This document shows, one piece after another, positions 1-10,713 of a stretch of 10,713 bases of DNA (positions are counted from its first letter, which is position 1; each line of letters begins with the position of its first letter). The stretch comes from Beijerinckiaceae bacterium (GTDB lineage: Bacteria > Pseudomonadota > Alphaproteobacteria > Rhizobiales > Beijerinckiaceae): assembly GCA_027311205.1 (NCBI GenBank), contig DAICZI010000026.1:1-10713 (forward strand), in the 5' to 3' direction. Both the position numbers and the translations under genes were made by a program. The notes beneath the pieces are model-generated. The model saw nothing but the letters and a program-made list of their open reading frames with translations. It ran no database searches and was not told the DNA's origin.

Positions 1-190
1 GTATCATGATGAGCACGACGACATAGGCATAGTAGGAAGCAAGGCCTAGACGTGGTGGAAATATAAACGTGCCAGCGACCAGCAATCCAACAAATCCAGC
101 AAGAACAACCCAGCCTTGCCAACAAGTCGGCAGACCCCAACCCCAACCATAGCGCTTGGCGGGAAACCAATAGCGTCGTTCAGGTTGCAT
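1..190 (-). CDS. Small integral membrane protein, 5' part only (runs off the window)
   Basis: An open frame starts with ATG at 190 and stays open for 63 codons to the window edge, so the C-terminus is missing. The N-terminus (MQPERRYWFPAKRYGWGWGL) is rich in Trp, Tyr and Gly. A hydrophobic segment at about residues 25-46 and a second one starting near residue 50 suggest at least two transmembrane helices in a short inner-membrane protein. A strong Shine-Dalgarno sequence, AGGAGG, lies 6 nt before the ATG and fixes the start. Short proteins with a similar Trp-rich opening occur as unnamed proteins in other Proteobacteria (recalled, not searched). I do not recognise a function. It follows the lipoprotein gene on the same strand after 106 nt, so it may have its own promoter. 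Confidence 0.75.
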   Translation of the reverse strand, partial: MQPERRYWFPAKRYGWGWGLPTCWQGWVVLAGFVGLLVAGTFIFPPRLGLASYYAYVVVLIMI

Positions 191-196
191 GTCGCG

Positions 197-202
197 CCTC
201 CT
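197..202 (-). promoter_or_regulatory. Ribosome binding site of the small membrane protein
   Basis: On the minus strand this reads AGGAGG, a perfect anti-16S match, 6 nt before the ATG at 190. It is the best Shine-Dalgarno sequence in the window and supports the edge-truncated frame as a real gene. Confidence 0.75.
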
Positions 203-296
203 GGATCAACAAACCTTACAGCTAAACTCCAAATCGGTCGACATCATGATCACGTGAGGCGCGCGCCCTTCGGCCCGTCTGCGCCAAAATCGCGCC

Positions 297-665
297 TCAT
301 GACCCGTCGTCCGCTGTCCCCTTCGTGCCCGCCTTGCGTTGCTGCGCCTTGCGGGCAGCGTTGAGGCGTGCGGTTTCGGCTTTGACTTCGGCGGGTGTCA
401 GCAAGCTTGAGGCCGGCTGCAGTCTGGGCGCCTGCAGCGGGATATAGGATTGCGAATTGGCGGGCGGCCGCGTCTTGACGACAAAGCCAGACATTTTCGG
501 GGCATCCGTGGCAAACCCACCGAATTTCATCACGGATTTCAACGGGCTGTCTGTGCTGGCTGCGCTCGGTGGTGATTGATCGGCGCAGCCGGTCAGGCCG
601 CAGAGAGCCGCGCCAAGAGCAATTATTGTTGCGCCCGCGCGCCAAGTGTCGAGTTTCTGTCGCAT
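297..665 (-). CDS. Small putative lipoprotein of unknown function
   Basis: The 122-residue product begins with a lipoprotein signal peptide: a short basic n-region (about residues 1-10), a hydrophobic core (about 11-23) and the lipobox LTGC, with Cys27 as the predicted lipidated residue. Signal peptidase II cleavage and anchoring in the cell envelope follow from that motif. Residues 28-40 are Ser/Ala/Pro-rich and probably a linker. A block around residues 42-63 (KSVMKFGGF followed by FVVKTRPP) resembles unnamed lipoproteins of alphaproteobacteria as I remember them. Residues 90-115 (starting LTPAEVKAE) look helical and basic, and the tail is polar. The ATG at 665 is the natural start because it places the signal peptide at the N-terminus; a modest AAAGGG lies 7 nt upstream. 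It is divergent from phaC. The function is unknown and I see no enzymatic motif. Confidence 0.82.
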   Translation of the reverse strand: MRQKLDTWRAGATIIALGAALCGLTGCADQSPPSAASTDSPLKSVMKFGGFATDAPKMSGFVVKTRPPANSQSYIPLQAPRLQPASSLLTPAEVKAETARLNAARKAQQRKAGTKGTADDGS

Positions 666-685
666 GTCTGTGCCCTTTGTCAGGT

Positions 686-714
686 CTTGTAAGCATCGTT
701 GAACCGATATGCAA
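686..714 (-). promoter_or_regulatory. Candidate sigma-70 type promoter of the lipoprotein gene
   Basis: On the minus strand, TTGCAT (709-714) and TACAAG (686-691) are separated by 17 nt, which would start transcription roughly 15 nt before the ATG at 665. Both hexamers match the consensus only partly (the TTG of the -35, and T, A, A, A of the -10), so this is a suggestion by spacing and position only. Confidence 0.25.
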
Positions 715-724
715 AGTTGTGCAA
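710..724. promoter_or_regulatory. Tandem TGCAA repeat in the phaC/lipoprotein divergent region, possible operator
   Basis: TGCAA occurs at 710-714 and again at 720-724, exactly 10 bp apart, so both copies face the same side of the DNA helix. An AT-rich stretch follows at 723-735. PHA regulators of the PhaR family in alphaproteobacteria are known to bind TGC-rich sites before PHA genes, so a regulator site is possible here. The copy at 710-714 overlaps the candidate -35 of the lipoprotein promoter. The assignment to PhaR is inference and the repeat is short enough to be chance. Confidence 0.25.
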
Positions 725-817
725 TTTTCTTTTAATGGTGGTATGCCTGAACGCAGAACAAGGATGGGTAACTGGACGCGCATCGGGCGCGCGGTGTCCA
801 AAACCTGAGATATTGAC

Positions 818-822
818 GAGGA
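818..822 (+). promoter_or_regulatory. Ribosome binding site that decides the phaC start
   Basis: GAGGA lies 5 nt before the ATG at 828. The frame is open further upstream to a TTG at 699, but that TTG has no comparable site and would add 43 residues including a Cys-rich stretch unlike any PHA synthase, so 828 is preferred. Confidence 0.65.
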
Positions 823-827
823 AACCC

Positions 828-2837
828 ATGCGCAAGTCGAGAGTGGCACCGGAGGGCTCGCGCCGCGCCAGCAGAAGCGCCGGGCGAGCGTTAAAGAAGA
901 GCAATGTGCGGCGTTCCGCCGTGGTCATACCAGAACCGGCGTTGGAACCATTGCCGGTTGTTAAATCTGTTCGCCCGCCCGCCAGACAGCGCAAGGTGCC
1001 TGCGCCGCAAGCTGCCACAGCTCCCGCGACCTTGGCCCCTTCGGTCGCCGCCACACCACCCAGACCCGATGGCGTAGATTTTGAAATCCTGTCCAGCAAT
1101 CTCGCCGCCATTGTCGAGAAGGGCACAAATGTAGCAATGGCGTTGATGAAACCTGCCATGGACAAAGGCGAGGTGCAGGTATCGGTGCCAGAATCGGTCG
1201 CCGACGCCGTGAAAACCCTCGGCAAAGTTGCCGAGCATTGGCTCCGCGACCCCTCCCGCAGCATGGAGGCGCAGACGCGCTTTACGAGCCAGATTTTCGA
1301 GCTCTGGGGCCAGACCTTGCGTCGCATGGCAGGAGAGGATGCGCCTGCAGTGGTCAATCCAGAGCCAGGCGACAAGCGTTTCAATGAGCCCTGGTGGCGG
1401 CAGATGCCGTTTGTCGATTTCCAGTCGCAAGCCTATCAAATCGCCAACCGCTGGGCCAACGACATGGCGCGCGAGGCGGATATCGATCCCCTCACCCGCG
1501 AGAAGGCGCAATTTTATCTGCGGCAGATTTCGGCGGCGGTGTCGCCATCCAATTTCATTGCCACCAACCCCAGACTGTTGACTGAAACTATCCGCCAGAA
1601 TGCGAGCAATCTGGTCCGCGGCATGGACATACTTGCCGAAGACATTGCCGCCGGCGAGGGCCAGCTCAAGTTGCGCCAGAGCGACAGCCGCGCCTTCGAG
1701 CTTGGCGTCAACATGGCGACAACACCCGGCAAGGTCGTGTTCCGCAATGACCTGATCGAGCTCATTCAATATGCGCCTTCAACGCCGAACGTGCTGAAGC
1801 GGCCTTTGTTGATTATCCCGCCGTGGATCAACAAGTATTACATTCTTGATCTCAACCCGGACAAGAGTTTCATAGCCTGGGTGCGCGATCAGGGGGTGAG
1901 CGTGTTTGTGGTGTCGTGGGTCAATCCCGATGAGCGCCATGCTGCCAAGAGCTTTGCTGAATACATGCACGAGGGCTTGTTCGCCGCCTGCGATACGGTC
2001 ACCAAAATCACCGGCGAGCGCCAGATCAACACCATCGGCTATTGCGTTGGGGGCACCTTGCTGGCCGTGGCACTGGCCTATGAGGCGCAGCGCGGCCCCA
2101 GGCGCATCGCCAGCGCCACGCTGTTCACCACGCAGGTTGATTTCTCCGATCCGGGTGATTTGAAGGTTTTTTCCGACGAAGCCCAAATCGCCGCGACCGA
2201 GGCCGAAATGGCCAAGAAGGGCTATCTCGATGGCGCGAAAATGGCCAATGCCTTCAATATGTTGCGCCCGGAGGACCTGATCTGGTCCTATGTCGTTGGC
2301 AATTACATGAAGGGCGAGGCCCCCAAGCCATTTGATTTGCTGACGTGGAATTCCGACTCGACGCGCATGACCGCAGCCAACCATTCGTTTTATTTGCGTA
2401 ATTGCTACCTCCACAACAATCTCACCAAGGGCGAGATGGTGGTGGATGGCGTCAAGCTCGATCTCGGCAAGGTGACGGTGCCGGTCTATAATCTCGCTGC
2501 GCGCGAGGATCACATCGCGCCTGCCGCATCGGTGTTTCGCGGCGCGCAGTTTTTTGGCGGCCCGATGCGCTATGTGCTGGCCGGATCAGGCCATATAGCT
2601 GGAGTGATCAACCCGCCCGCCAAGGTTAAATACCAATATTGGGTGGGCTCACGGCCCAAGGGCGAACTCAAGGCCTGGCTGACCAAGGCAACCGAGCATC
2701 CAGGAAGCTGGTGGCCTGATTGGATCAATTGGCTGAAACAGCAGGACAGCGCGGAAGTGCCCGCGCGCGAGGTCGGCGGCGGCGTCATCAAGCCGCTCGG
2801 CGACGCGCCAGGCACTTATGTGCGTGTGAAGGCTTGA
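828..2837 (+). CDS. phaC: Class I poly(3-hydroxyalkanoate) synthase
   Basis: This enzyme polymerises (R)-3-hydroxyacyl-CoA, typically 3-hydroxybutyryl-CoA, into PHA on the granule surface. The product has 669 residues from the ATG at 828. Residues 1 to about 80 form a basic, Pro/Ala-rich, probably disordered extension. The PHA synthase N-terminal domain follows (about 85-330), then an alpha/beta-hydrolase domain. The lipase-like box GYCVGG carries the nucleophile Cys406; Asp561 (in REDHIAP) and His589 (in GSGHIAG) complete the triad. The 28-residue Asp-His spacing equals that of the Ralstonia eutropha enzyme (D480/H508). Cys406 sits 87 residues later than R. eutropha C319, which accounts for the extra length over the usual 560-600. 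A PWW segment near residue 190 departs from the PEW typical of the family. Class I is inferred because no PhaE or PhaR subunit gene is adjacent and the chain is long. An amidase gene follows on the same strand. Confidence 0.95.
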   Translation: MRKSRVAPEGSRRASRSAGRALKKSNVRRSAVVIPEPALEPLPVVKSVRPPARQRKVPAPQAATAPATLAPSVAATPPRPDGVDFEILSSNLAAIVEKGTNVAMALMKPAMDKGEVQVSVPESVADAVKTLGKVAEHWLRDPSRSMEAQTRFTSQIFELWGQTLRRMAGEDAPAVVNPEPGDKRFNEPWWRQMPFVDFQSQAYQIANRWANDMAREADIDPLTREKAQFYLRQISAAVSPSNFIATNPRLLTETIRQNASNLVRGMDILAEDIAAGEGQLKLRQSDSRAFELGVNMATTPGKVVFRNDLIELIQYAPSTPNVLKRPLLIIPPWINKYYILDLNPDKSFIAWVRDQGVSVFVVSWVNPDERHAAKSFAEYMHEGLFAACDTVTKITGERQINTIGYCVGGTLLAVALAYEAQRGPRRIASATLFTTQVDFSDPGDLKVFSDEAQIAATEAEMAKKGYLDGAKMANAFNMLRPEDLIWSYVVGNYMKGEAPKPFDLLTWNSDSTRMTAANHSFYLRNCYLHNNLTKGEMVVDGVKLDLGKVTVPVYNLAAREDHIAPAASVFRGAQFFGGPMRYVLAGSGHIAGVINPPAKVKYQYWVGSRPKGELKAWLTKATEHPGSWWPDWINWLKQQDSAEVPAREVGGGVIKPLGDAPGTYVRVKA

Positions 2838-2847
2838 TGGTGCGGGG

Positions 2848-2867
2848 GCAGGACATCCTGCGGGATG
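2848..2867 (+). other. Two overlapping, mutually exclusive small hairpins between phaC and the amidase gene
   Basis: GCAGG-ACAT-CCTGC (2848-2861) and CATCC-TGCG-GGATG (2854-2867) are perfect 5-bp stems with 4-nt loops that share bases, so only one can form at a time. They lie 11 nt after the phaC stop and end just before the amidase start region. No run of T residues follows, so a classical rho-independent terminator is unlikely. They could protect the phaC 3' end, influence amidase translation, or be chance in GC-rich DNA. Confidence 0.3.
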
Positions 2868-2883
2868 AAATTTGGGGCATAAT

Positions 2884-4248
2884 GTGAAAGAACTACCAGA
2901 ACAACTTGGCCTGCGCGCCATGGGTCAGGCCCTTGCGCGCGGCGATCTCAGCGCCAGCGAACTGACCGAGCGAGCCTTTGCCGCCATTGCGGCCTGCCCG
3001 GATCGGGCGATCTTCATCAAGCTGACGACAGACCGGGCGCGGCGCGAGGCGGCGGCCAGCGATGCGCGCCGGGCAAAAGGCGCGACGCTGGGGCCGCTTG
3101 ATGGCTTGCCGATTGCCCACAAGGCCCTGATCGACCTGGCTGGCGAAGTCACCAGCGCTGCCTCGGACCTGCTGGCGCGCACCGCCGCACCTGCCAGTGC
3201 GGATGCCGATGTTGCGGCGGCCCTCAGGGCGGCGGGCATGGTGACGCTCGGCCATCTCAACATGACAGAGCTGGCGTTTTCGGCGCTGGGGCTCAACCCT
3301 CATTTCGGCACGCCGCATAATCCGCACAGTTCCGACGGCCCGCGTGTACCTGGCGGCTCCTCGTCGGGCAGCGGTGTGGCGGTGGCGCGCAGGCTGCTGC
3401 CAGCGGCAACAGGTTCAGATACCGGCGGCTCGATCCGCACACCAGCGGCTTTCAATGGCGTTTGCGGCTTCAAGGGTTCCTCCACCCGTTACAGCATGGC
3501 CGGGGTATTCCCGCTGGCTCCAACTCTGGACACGCTGGGTCCACTCGCCCGCTCGATGGAAGATATTGCGCTCATTGATGCCGCGATGCGCGGGCCATCG
3601 GTGCCACCTGTCAAAGCCATGTCGGTGCGGGGGCAGAAAATCATCGCGCCCACCAATATCGTGCTGGATCAGCTTGAGCCCGCCGTGGCGCGGCTGTTTG
3701 ATGAGGCTTTGGGGCAGCTGGAGCGGGCAGGGGTTCTGGTGGAGCGCCGTGCCATGCCGGAACTCGACGAGGTGATGGCAACCTATCATCAGACCGGGCA
3801 AATCAACAATGTCGAGGCGTTGGCCTTTCACCGCCCGCTGTTGGCCCGTGCCAGACCGGGCGAGATTGACCGACGCGTTGTGGCCCGGCTGCAAGGGGCC
3901 AGCCAAAGCCTCGCGATCGATTATCTCACAACACTGGCGGCGCGAAAGCGCATGGTGGCGGCCGCCAGGGCTGAATGGGGCGCGTGCCTGGTCGCCATGC
4001 CAACCTTGCCGCATGTCGCCCCGCTGATTGCGCCGCTGGAAGCAGATGATGCCCTCTTCACAAGCGTCAATATCTTGACGCTGCGCAATCCCATGCTCGG
4101 CAATTTCCTCGATGTCTGCGGCCTGTCGCTGCCGATGGGCTGCGATGAAAAAGGCCTGCCCGCCGGCTTCATGCTCTGCGCCGCCTCGGGCCAGGATGAT
4201 CACCTCCTGGCAGCAGGCTTTGAGATAGCGGAGCTTGTAGCCGCTTAG
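2884..4248 (+). CDS. Amidase signature (AS) family hydrolase, substrate unknown
   Basis: AS enzymes hydrolyse C-N bonds of amides with a Ser-cisSer-Lys triad. With the GTG start at 2884 (454 residues) the triad is Lys80 (in PIAHKALID), cis-Ser159 (in GGSSSGSG) and nucleophile Ser183 (in TGGSIRTP). The 24-residue distance between the serines is that of FAAH (S217/S241) and malonamidase E2. The AS fold covers nearly the whole chain and there is no signal peptide, so it is cytoplasmic. The start is uncertain: a TTG at 2872 adds 4 residues, while the GTG has GGGG 6 nt upstream; the first in-frame ATG (2920) would cut into the usual N-terminal helix. No gatB or gatC is nearby, so a tRNA amidotransferase subunit GatA is unlikely. 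Co-transcription with phaC is possible (46-nt gap), but no role in PHA metabolism is evident. The sequence does not reveal the substrate. Confidence 0.9.
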   Translation: MKELPEQLGLRAMGQALARGDLSASELTERAFAAIAACPDRAIFIKLTTDRARREAAASDARRAKGATLGPLDGLPIAHKALIDLAGEVTSAASDLLARTAAPASADADVAAALRAAGMVTLGHLNMTELAFSALGLNPHFGTPHNPHSSDGPRVPGGSSSGSGVAVARRLLPAATGSDTGGSIRTPAAFNGVCGFKGSSTRYSMAGVFPLAPTLDTLGPLARSMEDIALIDAAMRGPSVPPVKAMSVRGQKIIAPTNIVLDQLEPAVARLFDEALGQLERAGVLVERRAMPELDEVMATYHQTGQINNVEALAFHRPLLARARPGEIDRRVVARLQGASQSLAIDYLTTLAARKRMVAAARAEWGACLVAMPTLPHVAPLIAPLEADDALFTSVNILTLRNPMLGNFLDVCGLSLPMGCDEKGLPAGFMLCAASGQDDHLLAAGFEIAELVAA

Positions 4249-4257
4249 CGTGGCGCT

Positions 4258-9365
<5,108 letters not shown>

Positions 9366-9366
<1 letters not shown>

Positions 9367-10679
9367 CAGCCCAGCCTGTCAATCATGGGCTGGGTAATGA
9401 GGCAAATGCCGTTCTCGGAGCGGCGAAACCGGCGTTCATCCTCCTCCGGATCCTCGCCCACCACCAACCCGTCGGGAATGGTCACACCGCGATCAATGAC
9501 GCAATTCTTGAGCCGCGCATGGCGGTTGACCGTGACATAAGGCAAAATCACCGCATGATCGACCGATGCATAGGAATGCACATGCACGCCGGTGAACAGG
9601 AGCGAGCGGTGAACGTGCGAACCCGACACGATGCAGCCGCCCGAGACCAGCGAGGCGGTGGCCATCCCGCGCCGCTCGATGGAATCATGCACGAATTTGG
9701 CCGGCGGCGTGATTTCGCCAAAAGTCCAGATCGGCCAGTTGCGATCATAAAGATCAAGCTCCGGAACGACATCGGTAAGGTCGATGTTGGCAGCCCAATA
9801 GGCATCTACCGTGCCGACATCGCGCCAGTAAGCGCCGCTTTCCAGTTTCGAGCGCACGCAGCTTTGCGAGAAATGATGCGCCACAGCTTTGCCGTGCTTG
9901 ACGATATGGGGAATAATATCCTTGCCAAAGTCCCGGCTTGAGTTGGGGTCAGCAAAATCACGGCGCAACTGGTCGATCAGGAATTTTGTCTCAAAAATGT
10001 AAATGCCCATGCTCGCCAGCGCGCTGTCGGGCTTGCCCGGCATGGCGGGCGGATCTTCGGGTTTTTCCAGAAACGACAAGATGTTGTCGTGAGCATCGAT
10101 ATGCATGACGCCAAAGCCCGAAGCCTCCAGACGCGGCACCTCAAGGCAGCCAATCGTGACATCCGCCCCTGATGCCACATGCTGCTGCAGCATCACCTCA
10201 TAGTCCATCTTGTAAATATGATCGCCCGCCAGAATGATCATATACTTCGGATCATAATCATCGATAATATCAATGTTCTGGTACACCGCATCCGCCGTGC
10301 CCATATACCATGCGGTTTCCGAGACACGCTGGCTGGCAGGCAAAATATCGAAAGTTTCATTGCGCTCTGGCCGGAAGAAGTTCCAGCCGCGCTGCAAATG
10401 TCGAATGAGACTGTGGGCCTTGTATTGGGTCGCGACAGAGATACGGCGCACGCCGGAGTTCAGGGCATTCGACAAAGCAAAATCAATGATCCGCGATTTG
10501 CCGCCGAAATAGACCGCCGGTTTGGCCCGCCGGTCCGTGAGTTCCAGCAGGCGCGAACCGCGCCCCCCGGCCAGCACATAGGCCATGGCATGGCGGGCGA
10601 GCGGCCCGCCAGCGGCGACCTCGCTGCGCTGGGAGGCGGCGGGCTCAGCCGCCGATGGGCGTTGCGGGCTTTTCGTCAT
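9366..10679 (-). CDS. glgC: Glucose-1-phosphate adenylyltransferase (ADP-glucose pyrophosphorylase)
   Basis: GlgC makes ADP-glucose and pyrophosphate from ATP and glucose-1-phosphate, the committed and regulated step of bacterial glycogen synthesis. Of 437 residues, about 1-28 are a polar Ala-rich lead. The nucleotidyltransferase domain follows with GGRGSRL (38-44), RAKPAV (51-56) and [10 protein letters not shown] (151-160) containing Asp153, the counterpart of E. coli catalytic D142. FLEKPEDPP contains Lys206, equivalent to the glucose-1-P-binding K195. A left-handed beta-helix domain occupies about 320-410. The Lys53 region corresponds to the E. coli activator site (K39). In characterised alphaproteobacterial enzymes fructose-6-P and pyruvate are the activators, so I expect that here. 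It is the first operon gene visible; the ATG has GGGGAG 9 nt upstream. Any glgB or promoter would lie beyond the window. Confidence 0.96.
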
Positions 10680-10688
10680 GGTCGCTGT

Positions 10689-10694
10689 CTCCCC
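10689..10694 (-). promoter_or_regulatory. Ribosome binding site of glgC
   Basis: On the minus strand this reads GGGGAG, 9 nt before the ATG at 10679. It supports the long N-terminus over a start at the internal Met32. The remaining bases to the window edge (10695-10713) show no gene end or promoter that I can identify. Confidence 0.6.
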
Positions 10695-10713
10695 TTTTTG
10701 GCCTCTTGATGCG

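Noticed and set aside
258..267. GGCGCGCGCC, a perfect 10-bp palindrome between the lipoprotein and the small membrane protein genes
   Set aside because: It has no loop and no T-tract, so it is a poor terminator; all-GC palindromes of this size are expected by chance in such DNA.
191..296. Possible promoter or terminator in the 106-nt gap behind the lipoprotein gene
   Set aside because: I looked for hexamers with 16-18 nt spacing and for a stem followed by T residues on the minus strand and found nothing convincing apart from the ribosome binding site at 197-202.
699..827. Upstream extension of phaC to a TTG codon
   Set aside because: There is no ribosome binding site before the TTG, the added 43 residues resemble translated intergenic DNA, and the ATG at 828 has GAGGA at good spacing.
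250..849. Minus-strand open frame (199 codons) overlapping the lipoprotein gene and the phaC start
   Set aside because: It overlaps the lipoprotein gene in another frame on the same strand and has no signal sequence or motif, whereas the lipoprotein has a clear lipobox.
891..1769. Minus-strand open frame (292 codons) opposite phaC
   Set aside because: It is fully inside phaC. Its composition is that of a reverse-complement shadow (many His, Arg, Leu, Gly) and it has no motif or convincing ribosome binding site.
3415..4203. Minus-strand open frame (262 codons) opposite the amidase gene
   Set aside because: It is antisense to an intact amidase with conserved triad and is His/Arg/Gln-rich without any domain; a codon-bias artefact.
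10179..10709. Plus-strand open frame (176 codons) opposite the 5' half of glgC
   Set aside because: It is antisense to the conserved nucleotidyltransferase core of glgC and shows no domain.

Overview
The window comes from a GC-rich bacterial chromosome. An alphaproteobacterium is the best fit, probably in the Hyphomicrobiales (Rhizobiales). The reasons are a class I polyhydroxyalkanoate synthase, a phosphoglucomutase of the Agrobacterium type placed inside a glycogen operon, and heavy use of GC-rich codons. The genus cannot be told from the sequence alone. I found no tRNA, rRNA, CRISPR array, insertion sequence, phage gene or other mobile element.

Left part (1-827). On the minus strand lie the 5' part of a small membrane protein that runs off the window, and a small lipoprotein of unknown function. 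A 162-bp divergent region (666-827) separates the lipoprotein from phaC. It must hold the start signals of both and contains a helically phased TGCAA repeat.

Middle (828-4248, plus strand). phaC encodes PHA (poly-3-hydroxybutyrate type) synthase with a complete Cys-Asp-His triad and an unusual basic, Pro/Ala-rich N-terminal extension of about 80 residues. After a 46-bp gap with two overlapping small palindromes comes an amidase-signature hydrolase with a complete Lys-Ser-Ser triad and unknown substrate.

Right part (4258-10713, minus strand). A tightly packed operon reads glgC-glgA-pgm-glgX. The junctions are a 1-nt overlap (TGATG), a 16-nt gap with a GTG start, and a 4-nt overlap (ATGA). Pgm interconverts glucose-6-P and glucose-1-P, GlgC makes ADP-glucose, GlgA builds the alpha-1,4-glucan, and GlgX removes short branches during turnover. 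The branching enzyme glgB and the phosphorylase glgP are not in the window; in related bacteria they often lie just upstream of glgC, here beyond position 10713.

The window therefore holds polymerising genes for two competing carbon stores, PHA and glycogen, arranged tail to tail around an amidase gene with only 9 bp between the convergent stop codons. All main genes look intact and belong to known families. I see no convincing evidence for an undescribed multi-gene system. The points most worth a second look are the PhaC extension, the uncharacterised lipoprotein and small membrane protein, and the possible regulatory repeat before phaC.
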